Shown piece by piece: positions 33,831 to 43,641 of a DNA stretch of 64,000 nucleotides. Position 1 is the first letter of the stretch; every line of letters begins with the position of its first letter. Below the pieces are notes generated by a model, which did not search any database, was not told the origin of the DNA, and saw only the letters and a list, made by a program, of their open reading frames with translations. The DNA comes from Bacteroidales bacterium (lineage in GTDB: Bacteria; Bacteroidota; Bacteroidia; Bacteroidales; UBA932): the NCBI GenBank assembly GCA_017443465.1, contig JAFRXO010000032.1, positions 1 through 64,000 on the forward strand, in the 5' to 3' direction. Position numbers and translations under genes: made by a program.

Positions 33831-35817
33831 TAATATTGGAGTAACAACTGAGAATATATTCCCGGTAATCAAGCAGTTCCTGTATTCTGACCACGAGATT
33901 TTCCTCCGTGAGCTTGTGGCAAACGCGGTTGACGCTACCCAGAAACTCAAGACTCTGGCATCCAACGGCGAGTTCAAAGGTGAACTTGGCGGACTCGATG
34001 TGACAATTGAACTGGATGAGAAAGCCAAGACCCTCAAGGTGAAGGACAAAGGCATAGGAATGACAGAGGAGGAGGTTGACAAATATATCAACCAGATAGC
34101 ATTTTCCTCGGCCGGGGAGTTCCTTGAAAAATACAAAGACCAGGCAGGCAACATCATTGGCCATTTCGGCCTGGGATTCTATTCCTCATTCATGGTCTCG
34201 TCCAAAGTGACAATCGAGACCCTCAGCTGGAAAGAAGGGGCGAAAGCTGTCAAGTGGACATGCGACGGCTCTCCGGCGTACGAGATGGAAGAGTGCCCTA
34301 AAGAAGACAGGGGCACTACCGTAACCCTTTATCTGGATGATGATTCCGCGGAATTTGCATCCAAGACAAAGATCAGGCAACTGCTCGATAAATATTGTAA
34401 GTTCATGCCTGTCCCTGTCATTTTCGGAAAGAAACAGGAATGGAAGGACGGGAAATATGTCGATACTGACGAGGACGAGATAATCAACACCGTTGAGCCT
34501 CTCTGGAAGAAGGCGCCCTCCGACCTGAAGGAGGAGGATTACATGAAGTTCTACAGCGATATCTATCCAGGGAAGGAACCTCCGATGTTCTACATCCATC
34601 TGAACGTGGACTACCCGTTCCATCTTACAGGTATCCTCTATTTCCCGAAGATCAAGGAGCGTATGGCTATAGAGAGGAACAATATCCAGCTCTATTGCGA
34701 CCAGATGTTCGTTACGGACCATGTCGATAACATTGTACCTGACTTCCTGACACTGCTTCACGGTGTCATCGATTCCCCGGATATCCCGCTGAATGTTTCT
34801 AGGAGCTACCTGCAGAGTGACCGCAATGTGAAGATGATCTCCAGCTACATTACCAAGAAGGTGGCTGACAGGCTGGATGAGATCTTCAGCTCCAGCCGTA
34901 AGGAGTATGAGGATAAATGGGACAATATCAAGTTGTTCATAGAGTACGGTATGCTCGCTGACGAGAAATTCGGCGAGAGGGGACTTAAATTCGCATTGGT
35001 CAAGAATACTGATGCTAAATATTTCAGCCTTGATGAGTACCAGAAGGCTATCGAGACGGAGCAGAAGGACAAGGACAAGAAGACAGTCTGGCTTTATGCC
35101 TCGGATGTAGATGCACAGTATTCTTACATTGAAGCCGCCAAGAACAAGGGCTGGGATGTACTCCTTCTGGACTGCGAGGTGGATTCACATTTCGTCAATT
35201 TCCTCGAGCAGAAACTCAAGGACGTACGTTTTGCAAGGGTCGATTCAGATGCGACTGAAAACCTGATCCCGAAGGAGGATAAACTCCACCTTGAAATGTC
35301 TGTCGAGGACCGCAGGGACCTCGGAACTCTCTTCAAGTCAGTTCTTCCCACAGAGAATGAGTACTATGTCGAAGGGGATAACCTTGGAGAGGATGCGGCT
35401 CCGGTCCTGATAACCCAGAGTGAGTTCATGCGCCGCTATCGTGACATGAGCATGCTGGGTGGCGGGATGAATTTCTACGCCGAGATGCCGAAGTCATATG
35501 AGATCAAGGTGAATATGCAGAATCCTCTTATCCGCAAGATCTGGGAGGCTCAGAAAAAGCAGGTAGCACCTCAGGGCAAACTGCCTGAAGATGCTCCCAA
35601 GGATGCTACCGAGGAAGAGAAGAAAAAGGCTCAGGAAGCCCGTCAGGCCGTCATTGAGGCTCATGATGAGGAAGTCCGCGGATTCGGCAAGGCTAATGAG
35701 ATCCTTCGCCAGGTTGCGGATCTGGCTCTCCTGTCTAACGGCCTGCTGAAAGGGAAGGCTCTGGGTGATTTTATCGCAAGGAGTACCAAGGTCGCTGAAG
35801 ATGCTTTCCTGAAATAG
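33817..35817 (+). CDS. htpG: Molecular chaperone HtpG (Hsp90)
   Basis: This chaperone of about 666 residues has an ATP-driven cycle. The GHKL ATPase site shows EIFLRELVANAVDA, DKGIGMTEEE and GHFGLGFYSSFMV. The middle domain has DHVDNIVPDFLTLLHGVIDSPDIPLNVSRSYLQ (33 residues of the family signature region, positions about 34720-34815). The C-terminal dimerisation region carries a charged stretch EDAPKDATEEEKKKAQE. The start at 33817 gives MASKGNIGVTTENIF, matching Bacteroidetes HtpG. An upstream in-frame ATG (33796) would add seven residues. No clear promoter box lies directly upstream. Confidence 0.95.
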   Translation: MASKGNIGVTTENIFPVIKQFLYSDHEIFLRELVANAVDATQKLKTLASNGEFKGELGGLDVTIELDEKAKTLKVKDKGIGMTEEEVDKYINQIAFSSAGEFLEKYKDQAGNIIGHFGLGFYSSFMVSSKVTIETLSWKEGAKAVKWTCDGSPAYEMEECPKEDRGTTVTLYLDDDSAEFASKTKIRQLLDKYCKFMPVPVIFGKKQEWKDGKYVDTDEDEIINTVEPLWKKAPSDLKEEDYMKFYSDIYPGKEPPMFYIHLNVDYPFHLTGILYFPKIKERMAIERNNIQLYCDQMFVTDHVDNIVPDFLTLLHGVIDSPDIPLNVSRSYLQSDRNVKMISSYITKKVADRLDEIFSSSRKEYEDKWDNIKLFIEYGMLADEKFGERGLKFALVKNTDAKYFSLDEYQKAIETEQKDKDKKTVWLYASDVDAQYSYIEAAKNKGWDVLLLDCEVDSHFVNFLEQKLKDVRFARVDSDATENLIPKEDKLHLEMSVEDRRDLGTLFKSVLPTENEYYVEGDNLGEDAAPVLITQSEFMRRYRDMSMLGGGMNFYAEMPKSYEIKVNMQNPLIRKIWEAQKKQVAPQGKLPEDAPKDATEEEKKKAQEARQAVIEAHDEEVRGFGKANEILRQVADLALLSNGLLKGKALGDFIARSTKVAEDAFLK

Positions 35818-35836
35818 GTTTTCTGGAATTAATTCC

Positions 35837-35844
35837 TATTTTTG
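35837..35844 (+). promoter_or_regulatory. -7 promoter box of the purine nucleoside phosphorylase gene
   Basis: TATTTTTG fits the consensus, 27 bp upstream of the ATG at 35872. Confidence 0.6.
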
Positions 35845-35871
35845 CAAAAGCGACAAAACGATATTTACTCT

Positions 35872-36702
35872 ATGGATCCCAGGGAAGAAAAGAAAATCAA
35901 CAAGGCAGCTGATGCTGTCAGGTCATATCTGCGCGGACGTGTGCCGGAGATAGGGATAGTTCTGGGCAGTGGCCTCGGAAAACTTGTAGAAAAGATTGAA
36001 GACCAGATCGTTATTCCCTACAGGGAGATCCAGGGTTTCCCGGTAAGTACGGCAATAGGCCATAAGGGGAACTTCATATCCGGGACCCTTGGAGGCAAGC
36101 AGGTTATCGCCATGCAGGGCCGCATCCATTATTATGAGGGATATGACATGTCGGAGGTAACCATTCCCATCCGTGTCATGAAGGTGCTCGGAATCCAGTA
36201 TCTCTTTGTCAGCAATGCTGCAGGAGGGCTCAATTTCGATTACAACGTGGGGGACCTGATGATCATCCGCGACCACATCAATCTTATGCCAAATCCCCTC
36301 ATAGGACCAAATCTGGATATTTTCGGTCCGAGGTTCCCGGATATGACCCATCCTTATGACCTGAAACTCATCGCCAAGGCCGAGGAGATTGCAGCTGAGC
36401 TTGGTATTCCGGTCCACAAAGGGGTTTATGTAGGTCTTTCCGGTCCGTGTTATGAGACCCCCGCGGAAATGCGTTTCCTGAAAATGGTAGGTGCTGATGT
36501 AGTCGGCATGAGTACCATTCCTGAAGTTATCGTCGCCAGGCATTCTTCAATTCCGGTATTCGGCATGTCGGTAGTCACTGACGCATCCCTGAGGGACATC
36601 GACTCCGAATACAAAATAGATGGGGAAGCAGTTATCAAGGCCGCTGATGCAGCGGCTGACAAGATGACCAGCCTGTTCATGGCGCTGATAGCCTCTATCT
36701 AG
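35872..36702 (+). CDS. punA: Purine nucleoside phosphorylase, trimeric type
   Basis: This enzyme of 276 residues cleaves guanosine and inosine (and deoxy forms) to base and (deoxy)ribose-1-phosphate. The phosphate-binding loop is VLGSGLGKL, and [11 protein letters not shown] and [10 protein letters not shown] follow. The purine-binding region has [15 protein letters not shown] and [13 protein letters not shown]. The residues match the PNP/MTAP family and its low-molecular-mass class. The frame is open upstream to a TTG at 35842, but that lies inside the promoter box; the ATG at 35872 is used. It converges with the mechanosensitive channel gene, 8 bp apart. Confidence 0.93.
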   Translation: MDPREEKKINKAADAVRSYLRGRVPEIGIVLGSGLGKLVEKIEDQIVIPYREIQGFPVSTAIGHKGNFISGTLGGKQVIAMQGRIHYYEGYDMSEVTIPIRVMKVLGIQYLFVSNAAGGLNFDYNVGDLMIIRDHINLMPNPLIGPNLDIFGPRFPDMTHPYDLKLIAKAEEIAAELGIPVHKGVYVGLSGPCYETPAEMRFLKMVGADVVGMSTIPEVIVARHSSIPVFGMSVVTDASLRDIDSEYKIDGEAVIKAADAAADKMTSLFMALIASI

Positions 36703-36710
36703 AGAAATAC

Positions 36711-39266
36711 CTATAGCTTTATTTCCCCCGGCAGCGACTTGATGTAGATGTCCTGCTGGGGGAATGGTATTGCTATGTGGTGTTCGTTCAGGCAGTTGTA
36801 GATTATTTCTTTCGCTTTTGCAGAATAATCATAGTATGCCTCTACAGTGACGAACTGGATGGCAGTCAGCTGGATGCTGCTGTCTCCGAAGCCTTGGAAC
36901 CTTACCTTGATCCCATAATCCTGCTCGACTATTTCCCGGCCGAATTTGTCTACAGTGCGGAGCGGCTGGAGTGCCTCGATAATCAGTTCCCTGACTTTTT
37001 CGATATCAGCACCATATGCGACTGAGAAATTAATCGCCGTGAGCTGATAAGAATGGTTCCTGGTCAGGTTCTTGAAATTCTTGTTGAACAGGGTGGCGTT
37101 CGGGAAGGCCATGATTGCTCCTTCATCGGACAGGATCTGGGTACTCTGGTAATTGATGCTGTCGACTTTTCCGCGTACTCCGTCACATTCCACATAGTCT
37201 CCCACGCGCAACCGTCCTCCCATGAGCTGGATGCCGTAGAAGAAGTTGTTAAGGACATCCTTCATTGCGAAACCGAGTCCTGTCGCAAGACCTGCACCGG
37301 CTACCCCGATCGCAGCGGTAGGGATCTTCCACATTATGAAGATGGAGATAATGAATATGCCCCACAAAGTGATTGATATGACGTTGTTTGCCAGGTTGAG
37401 GTTGACGTCGGTCTCGTGGATGTCATATGTGTGCAGCTTCTTCTGCATCGAGCGTATCTTGTAGAGCCTGTAGATGGCCTTTGCTGCGTACTCGAAATAT
37501 CTGAAGAAGAAATACATCGTAATGACTACCATGATCTTCCGTGCCGAAAGATGGATGTAGCCTTCGATGTCCAGGAACGGGAAATTGAAGTATCTGGAGA
37601 CAATCGAGGTGATGTCGAAGACGTCAGACGCCAGGAAGATGGCAGCCGGTATGCTCCATACGCTTGCAACGGGAACGATTGTCATCTTGAGGAAGTCGTA
37701 CAGCCAGGATATGGAAATGAAATCTTCCCTTTTGTGCCTGGGCATATGCGGATGCTCTTCCTTGTACCTCTTTATTCGTTTGGAAACATGTGAGTTATAA
37801 TAATATGAGAAGAGCGCGTAAATGGCCTGGATGCTGATGATCAGGGTCAACTGGAATGTCCACCAGATCAGAAGCTGTATTCCGAGGAGAACATACCCGA
37901 ACCATACGACAACGGTAGTGACGATCATGACCACAAAGGACAGCCATCCGTGGATGTAGGCAGCGTGACCTTTCTTCCTGCCATGGTTGCAAGCGAGTCC
38001 CTGCCATATCGTAAATCCCAGCAGGAGAGGCGGGAAGATGATGTTTACCAGACTGTTGGGGATGAATATGATGCGGAATACTATGATCGTAAAGTACATG
38101 ACGATAATAGGTGCATAGATCCGGAGGCTCTTCTTGCCCTCTTCTGCGCTGTCCGTGCGTATGATGATAGAGGTAAGTATAGCCGCCAGCATCCATGCGA
38201 ATTCCACCAGCAGGCCGGAAGACATTTTGATGAAACTGTGAGTCGCCTCCGAACTGGCGATCCAGAGAGTAATTGCAAAGATAATTACTGCTGCAAGGAT
38301 CTGGTACTCGGCCTTATGGCGCAGGTAGTGGGCGGATTCGAAGAAACGGATTCTTTTGTGAAGCAATCTTACGGCCAGTCTCATCAGTCCTACCGCCAGA
38401 AGCAGATAAAAGAGGACTATCACTCCAAGCCAGTTGACCATAGGCCCTCTCCAGTCACTGTGTATGCCATCGAGTGCTGTATACTTCTCCTTTGTGTCGG
38501 CGGTAGCCCGGCTGACATACCTAGGCAGGTATTTGAGTATGGTCAGATAGTCTGTCTGCCCTTCCTTGAAAATGGTTTTCTGGATCTTGTTATACCGATT
38601 CTGGGCGTAATCATATGCATCCTTGAGCATTACGCTCGTCTCGGCGTAGTAGGTGCTGTCGCTGACGATCTGGGATTTGAGCGCTTTATAATTGTCCAGG
38701 ATGGCGAGGCTGAACATCAGGCAGCTGTCGCGGTTGGCGCGCCCGATAGAGTCGAGGGTGAACTCATTTGTCTCCAGAGGATTGATTCCGATTGCAAGGC
38801 TCATGTCGAGACTGTCAAGACTGTCCTGGAGAGTTGTGTCGCTTTGGATGGAAGCCAGTGCGGGAGGGAGGCGCTTGAGAGCGGAGACAAGCCTTTCATA
38901 ACGCTCGATCTCTGAATCCATGGTGCTGACGATGCGGTCGAATGGCATCTTGTTCCTGGAGAACTGATTGTATTGTTTCGAAACCTCGTTCAGGGCATAT
39001 GTCTGGTCGAAAGTAAAATCCTCTTTCTGGGAGTAGAGCATCAGGGAGAGCTCATTGCTGCGGTTGACGATACCCACCATCCGTGCATGCTGTGCGTTGC
39101 TGGCCACAGAGGAACGCTGCTCAAACCTGTGGAGCTTGGCATAAGTATCGCTGAGTTCCTGCCTGAGTACTGCAAGGGTCTGTCCGAGGCTGCGTTCACT
39201 AAGTACGGCGAAGGCCGGTATCGCGGCAAGGAGTGCCACTGCGGAGACAATCTTTCTGATCTTCAT
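36711..39266 (-). CDS. Large MscS-family mechanosensitive ion channel
   Basis: This 851-residue membrane protein begins with a signal-like hydrophobic segment (KIVSAVALLAAIPAFAVLS). A helical, coiled-coil-prone periplasmic region of about 250 residues follows, then roughly ten transmembrane helices. The MscS pore helix and beta domain lie near the C-terminus: AIGVAGAGLATGLGFAMKDVLNNFFYGIQ, then GGRLRVGDYVECDGVRGKVDSI and MAFPNATLFNKNFKNLT. The layout resembles MscK/YjeP-type channels that release solutes on osmotic downshift. The ATG at 39266 is preferred over a TTG at 39314, and the -7 box lies at 39319-39312. Confidence 0.9.
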   Translation of the reverse strand: MKIRKIVSAVALLAAIPAFAVLSERSLGQTLAVLRQELSDTYAKLHRFEQRSSVASNAQHARMVGIVNRSNELSLMLYSQKEDFTFDQTYALNEVSKQYNQFSRNKMPFDRIVSTMDSEIERYERLVSALKRLPPALASIQSDTTLQDSLDSLDMSLAIGINPLETNEFTLDSIGRANRDSCLMFSLAILDNYKALKSQIVSDSTYYAETSVMLKDAYDYAQNRYNKIQKTIFKEGQTDYLTILKYLPRYVSRATADTKEKYTALDGIHSDWRGPMVNWLGVIVLFYLLLAVGLMRLAVRLLHKRIRFFESAHYLRHKAEYQILAAVIIFAITLWIASSEATHSFIKMSSGLLVEFAWMLAAILTSIIIRTDSAEEGKKSLRIYAPIIVMYFTIIVFRIIFIPNSLVNIIFPPLLLGFTIWQGLACNHGRKKGHAAYIHGWLSFVVMIVTTVVVWFGYVLLGIQLLIWWTFQLTLIISIQAIYALFSYYYNSHVSKRIKRYKEEHPHMPRHKREDFISISWLYDFLKMTIVPVASVWSIPAAIFLASDVFDITSIVSRYFNFPFLDIEGYIHLSARKIMVVITMYFFFRYFEYAAKAIYRLYKIRSMQKKLHTYDIHETDVNLNLANNVISITLWGIFIISIFIMWKIPTAAIGVAGAGLATGLGFAMKDVLNNFFYGIQLMGGRLRVGDYVECDGVRGKVDSINYQSTQILSDEGAIMAFPNATLFNKNFKNLTRNHSYQLTAINFSVAYGADIEKVRELIIEALQPLRTVDKFGREIVEQDYGIKVRFQGFGDSSIQLTAIQFVTVEAYYDYSAKAKEIIYNCLNEHHIAIPFPQQDIYIKSLPGEIKL

Positions 39267-39311
39267 GTCGTTCAGTCTCTCTTTTTGATGCTTTTTTAAT
39301 TCATTAAGAAA

Positions 39312-39319
39312 CAAATATA
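39312..39319 (-). promoter_or_regulatory. -7 promoter box of the MscS gene
   Basis: CAAATATA on the plus strand reads TATATTTG on the minus strand, 45 bp upstream of the ATG at 39266. It lies in the 92-bp divergent spacer shared with the ABC exporter genes. Confidence 0.65.
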
Positions 39320-39358
39320 ACTAAAAAATGAGTAAATTAGCCATCAAAGAAACCGTTC

Positions 39359-41188
39359 ATGTTCAGGACACTCCTAAGACAGGTCAAGCAGTACAGGAGA
39401 GCGATGATACTCACTCCCATATGGACTTCCCTCGAAGTCGTCATGGGCGTCCTTATCCCATATGTCACGGCATCCATCATAGACAAGGGAATCAGTGCCG
39501 GTAACTTGTCAGAGGTTTACAGGTACGGTTTCATAATGGTTTGCATGGCCTGCCTTTCGCTTCTCTTCGGAATCCTTGCGGGACGGTATGCGGCATATTC
39601 TTCCACAGGTCTTGCAGCGAACCTGAGGGAGGCCATGTACGGGAACATCCAGAAGTTCTCGTTCTCGGACATTGACAAGTACTCTACGGCCGGCCTCGTG
39701 ACCCGTATGACTACTGACGTGTCCAATATACAGAATGCGACACAGATGTTGCTCAGGACCTCTTTCCGGGCCCCTATGAACCTGGTTTTCAGCGTTGTAA
39801 TGTGCCTTCTGGTAAATGTGAAGCTGAGTCTTGTCTTCATGACCGCAATGCTCATCCTTGGAGTCTTCCTGACCATGCTTATCAGCCGTGCGGCAAAGCT
39901 CTTCTCCGAGATATTCCGCAAATATGACGACCTGAACGGGGTGGTGAAAGAGAACATCGATGCCATCAAGGTCGTGAAGGCATATGCAAGGGAAGACCAT
40001 GAGATGTCCAAATTCGACAGGGCTGCCCTTTCTCTCTATACCTTGAATGTGAAGGCTGAAAGCCTCATGGCACTCAACGGTCCGGTGATGAACCTTATAG
40101 TGTATGCGTGCATGATCGCGCTCAGCTGGTTCGGAGCTCATTTCATTGTCGGAGGCTCGCTTACGACTGGTCAACTGACTTCACTTTTTACATATGTGAT
40201 GACCATAATGTCCTCATTGATGATGCTGTCGATGATCTTCGTGCAGCTGACTCAGAGCGCAGCGAGCGGTCAGCGCATTGCGCAGGTAATCAATGAGGTC
40301 CCGGATATGGAAGATCCCAGGGAACCCCTTATGGAAGTCAGGGACGGATCGGTGGATTTCAACCATGTATGGTTCACTTACAAAGGAGCCGGCCTCGTTG
40401 ACGGACAGGGATCCCAGGATACGGTTCTTGCCCGGGAAGAAAAGAAAGAATGGGCACTTGAGGACATTGACCTTCATGTCAGGGCTGGGGAGACCATAGG
40501 AGTAATAGGCGGCACCGGCAGCGGAAAGTCTTCTCTTGGAGCCCTGATTCCCAGACTATACGATGCTTCCCGCGGGAATGTGGAAGTCGGTGGGGAAGAT
40601 GTCCGGAACTATAATATGGAAGCACTTAGGGAAGAGGCGGTTATAGTGCTTCAGCATAGCCTTGTTTTCTCCGGTACCATACTCGACAATCTCCGGTGGG
40701 GAAGGCCTGACGCAAGCGAGGAAGAATGCATAAATGCCTGCCGTCTCGCGTGCGCAGACGAATTCATATCCGCGATGCCTGACGGTTACAACACCGTGGT
40801 CGAGCAGGGTGGAGCCAACCTGTCAGGAGGACAGAAGCAGAGGCTTTGCATCGCCCGTGCCCTTCTCAAGAATCCCAAGGTGCTGATCCTGGATGATTCT
40901 ACATCAGCGGTGGATACGGCAACTGATTCCGTCATACGCAGGACATTCGCCGGTGAGATGCCCGGAGTTACCAAATTCATCATTTCACAGCGTGTCCTCA
41001 GCATAATGGATGCTGACAGGATAGTAGTCATGGATGCAGGACGGATAATAGGATGCGGTACCCATGAAGAGCTCCTGGAAAGCAATGAGGTTTACAGGGA
41101 TATTTACCAGATGCAGACTTCCGGGGGAGAAGGCGATTTCGATTCCCCGGTCGATGCTCCCAATGAGGCGAAGGAGGCGCAGCAGTAG
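39359..41188 (+). CDS. ABC exporter half-transporter with degenerate ATP site (subunit 1)
   Basis: This 609-residue protein has an N-terminal six-helix type I exporter domain (TIGR: MdlA/LmrA-like) and a C-terminal ATPase. Walker A is GGTGSGKSS (Lys390) and the signature LSGGQ (488-492) is canonical. Walker B is LILDDSTSAVD with Asp513 where the catalytic glutamate belongs. The switch histidine is replaced by Gln544 (ISQRVLS). These changes mark the degenerate site of heterodimeric exporters. The partner is the next gene, 3 bp downstream. Substrate (lipid, drug or peptide) is unknown. Confidence 0.92.
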   Translation: MFRTLLRQVKQYRRAMILTPIWTSLEVVMGVLIPYVTASIIDKGISAGNLSEVYRYGFIMVCMACLSLLFGILAGRYAAYSSTGLAANLREAMYGNIQKFSFSDIDKYSTAGLVTRMTTDVSNIQNATQMLLRTSFRAPMNLVFSVVMCLLVNVKLSLVFMTAMLILGVFLTMLISRAAKLFSEIFRKYDDLNGVVKENIDAIKVVKAYAREDHEMSKFDRAALSLYTLNVKAESLMALNGPVMNLIVYACMIALSWFGAHFIVGGSLTTGQLTSLFTYVMTIMSSLMMLSMIFVQLTQSAASGQRIAQVINEVPDMEDPREPLMEVRDGSVDFNHVWFTYKGAGLVDGQGSQDTVLAREEKKEWALEDIDLHVRAGETIGVIGGTGSGKSSLGALIPRLYDASRGNVEVGGEDVRNYNMEALREEAVIVLQHSLVFSGTILDNLRWGRPDASEEECINACRLACADEFISAMPDGYNTVVEQGGANLSGGQKQRLCIARALLKNPKVLILDDSTSAVDTATDSVIRRTFAGEMPGVTKFIISQRVLSIMDADRIVVMDAGRIIGCGTHEELLESNEVYRDIYQMQTSGGEGDFDSPVDAPNEAKEAQQ

Positions 41189-41191
41189 GCT

Positions 41192-43105
41192 ATGGCGATG
41201 GGTTTCGGTTCAGCCGGCAGGGTGCATAACAGGGATATGCGGCTTCAGGGGGCCAGTCTGGGTGACCTTAAGAATTCCAAGACTGTCTGGAGGATGCTTG
41301 GATTCGTCCTGAAGAATTACAAGGTCGGATTCCTTGTGGTGATGGTCTGCATAGTAGTATCGTCGCTGGCCACCCTGGCATCAACCCTTTTCACCCGTAC
41401 CCTGATTGATGATTACATAACTCCGATGACTGTGGCGGCAGGTGCGCCTGACTATGCCCCTCTCGCCGTCGCTATGTTCAAACTGATGGCAATACTGCTT
41501 GTCGGGGTCGGTGCTTCATATGCCCAGAGCCTGATAATGATACATGTAGGACAGGGGACGATGCACAAATTGCGCGACAGGCTTTTCTCACATATGGAGT
41601 CTCTGCCCCTGAGCTATTTCGACAGACATTCCCACGGAGACACAATGTCAGTCTATACCAACGACGTGGATACTCTCCGCCAGGTTATTGGAGGTTCTTT
41701 GCCCCGGCTCTTCCAGTCGGTGGTGACTATCGTTGCGACCTTTGTCTCCATGGTTGTCCTCAGTATCCCCCTGACTGTCGTGTCGATCCTGATGGCTATT
41801 GTAATGTATATGGTCACAAGGAAGCTCGGGAAATTGTCCAAGAAGTATTTCACGGCCAGGCAGCAGAATCTCGGAAAAGTGAACGGATTCATTGAGGAGA
41901 TGGTCTCAGGGCAGAAGGTTGTCAAGGCCTATTGCCATGAGGCCGAGGCATCCAGGGAGTTCTCGTCCCTGAACGAGGAGCTCCGTTCCAGCGTATTCAA
42001 TGCCAACAAGATCGCCAACATCGTAATGCCTGTCAACAGCAACATAGGCAATTTCGGATATGTGCTTCTGGCAATTGTCGGGGCCATTATAGCGATCGGG
42101 GGTTTGGAGGGCTGGTATTTCTGCGGGCTCAACGGTTCTGTCCTTACCCTGGGTACCCTTGTTTCCTTCCTGACACTACACAAGAATTTCACCCGTCCTG
42201 TTTCCCAGATATCAAATGAAATCAACAGCCTTGTCATGGCCTCGGCCGGAACTGACAGGGTATATGCCCTTCTGGATGAAGAGCCGGAAACCGACAGTGG
42301 AACAGTAACCCTTGAGAAAACGGGAAAGGACAACTGGTCATGGAAGACGGCGGAAGGGGAGTCCAAGCCCCTGGAGGGACTTATAAGCCTCAAGGATGTG
42401 GACTTCTCATATGTTCCCGGAAAGCAGGTGCTTTACGATATCAGCCTCACGGCATGGCCCGGGCAGAAGATCGCCTTCGTGGGAGGAACCGGGGCCGGAA
42501 AAACTACTATTACCAATCTGATGGGACGTTTCTACGAGATATCGGATGGAGTTATTACATATGACGGATTCCCGGTCACAGGCATCAAGAAGAATTCCTT
42601 GCGCAGGAGTCTTGGGACAGTGCTCCAGGAGACCCGCCTGTTCAGCGGGACCGTCATGGAGAATATCCGGTACGGGCGTCTGGAAGCAACTGATGAAGAA
42701 TGTATTGCCGCGGCAAAGCTGGCCTGTGCCGATCAGTTCATCCGGCGCCTTCCTCATGGATATTCTACTGTGATCAGCGGTGAGGGCGGAAATCTTTCAC
42801 AAGGAGAGATGCAGCTCCTGTCCATAGCCCGGGCGGCAGTTGCCGATCCTCCTGTCCTCATCCTGGATGAGGCTACTTCTTCTATCGATACAAGGACGGA
42901 GAAACTTATCCAGAAGGGGATGGATTCCCTGATGGCAGGGCGCACCACATTCGTTATTGCCCACAGGCTCTCGACTGTCCGGAATGCCGATTACATCATG
43001 GTAATGGATCACGGGCATATCATCGAGCGCGGTAAGCATAATGAACTCCTGGCGCTGAAGGGCAAGTATTGGGAACTCTTTACAGGCAATCAGATCACGG
43101 CCTGA
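41192..43105 (+). CDS. ABC exporter half-transporter with catalytic ATP site (subunit 2)
   Basis: This 637-residue protein has a six-helix exporter domain and an ATPase with Walker A GGTGAGKTT (Lys437), Walker B LILDEATSSID (catalytic Glu560) and the switch His591 in VIAHRLST. Its signature is LSQGE (535-539) rather than LSGGQ. In the head-to-tail dimer this degenerate signature faces the degenerate Walker site of subunit 1. The canonical LSGGQ of subunit 1 faces this intact site. That leaves one active and one inactive ATP site, as in TM287/288-like exporters. An extra insertion of about 30 residues precedes the ATPase (KDNWSWKTAEGESK). Confidence 0.92.
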   Translation: MAMGFGSAGRVHNRDMRLQGASLGDLKNSKTVWRMLGFVLKNYKVGFLVVMVCIVVSSLATLASTLFTRTLIDDYITPMTVAAGAPDYAPLAVAMFKLMAILLVGVGASYAQSLIMIHVGQGTMHKLRDRLFSHMESLPLSYFDRHSHGDTMSVYTNDVDTLRQVIGGSLPRLFQSVVTIVATFVSMVVLSIPLTVVSILMAIVMYMVTRKLGKLSKKYFTARQQNLGKVNGFIEEMVSGQKVVKAYCHEAEASREFSSLNEELRSSVFNANKIANIVMPVNSNIGNFGYVLLAIVGAIIAIGGLEGWYFCGLNGSVLTLGTLVSFLTLHKNFTRPVSQISNEINSLVMASAGTDRVYALLDEEPETDSGTVTLEKTGKDNWSWKTAEGESKPLEGLISLKDVDFSYVPGKQVLYDISLTAWPGQKIAFVGGTGAGKTTITNLMGRFYEISDGVITYDGFPVTGIKKNSLRRSLGTVLQETRLFSGTVMENIRYGRLEATDEECIAAAKLACADQFIRRLPHGYSTVISGEGGNLSQGEMQLLSIARAAVADPPVLILDEATSSIDTRTEKLIQKGMDSLMAGRTTFVIAHRLSTVRNADYIMVMDHGHIIERGKHNELLALKGKYWELFTGNQITA

Positions 43106-43166
43106 CACCGCCGTTTTATGCCCGAAATCTTATCTGAAAACGTTTGCGGATTCTTTGGCGTTTTGT

Positions 43167-43174
43167 TATATTTG
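43167..43174 (+). promoter_or_regulatory. -7 promoter box of the superoxide reductase gene
   Basis: TATATTTG matches the consensus, with TTTG at 43142-43145 as a plausible -33 element, 21 bp upstream. The 5' untranslated region is about 25 nt. Confidence 0.7.
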
Positions 43175-43201
43175 TACGATATAACATAAAAGCCTTTCAT
43201 T

Positions 43202-43618
43202 ATGCTCAAAATCTATAAATGCAGACGCTGCTCCAACATAGTTATCCTTGCAGAGGATGGTGGCGGCGTCCTTTCCTGCTGTGGTGAGGAAATGCAGTTG
43301 CTCGAGGCCAATGTCACCGATGCTTCTGCTGAAAAACATGTGCCTGTTGTCGAAACTGTTACCTGTCAGGAATGTGGCCGTCCGGTCGTCAAGGTGAAGG
43401 TCGGCAGCGCCGCCCATCCCATGGTCGAAGTCCATTATATCCAGTTCCTTATCCTCGAAATCGAGAGGGAGGGGACAGGCAATGCCTACCGTATGGCCAA
43501 GCTTATTCCCGGAAATGCTCCGGAAGCCTGCTTCGTCCTCCAGAAAGGCGAGAAGGCGGTTGCGGTATATGCATATTGCAATCTCCACGGACTGTGGAAG
43601 GCTGATGTCACCGTTTAA
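43202..43618 (+). CDS. Desulfoferrodoxin (superoxide reductase, 2Fe type)
   Basis: This 138-residue protein reduces superoxide to hydrogen peroxide in anaerobes. The N-terminal desulforedoxin-like domain has CRRC at residues 8-11 and a CC pair near 28-29, which hold the Fe(Cys)4 centre. The neelaredoxin domain has EKHVPV, HPMVEVHYI and CNLHGLW, which supply the four histidines and one cysteine of the catalytic iron. The glutamate and lysine beside the first histidine (EKH) are kept. It is a single gene with its own promoter. Confidence 0.93.
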   Translation: MLKIYKCRRCSNIVILAEDGGGVLSCCGEEMQLLEANVTDASAEKHVPVVETVTCQECGRPVVKVKVGSAAHPMVEVHYIQFLILEIEREGTGNAYRMAKLIPGNAPEACFVLQKGEKAVAVYAYCNLHGLWKADVTV

Positions 43619-43641
43619 TCAGAATCAATAAATTATCAAAT

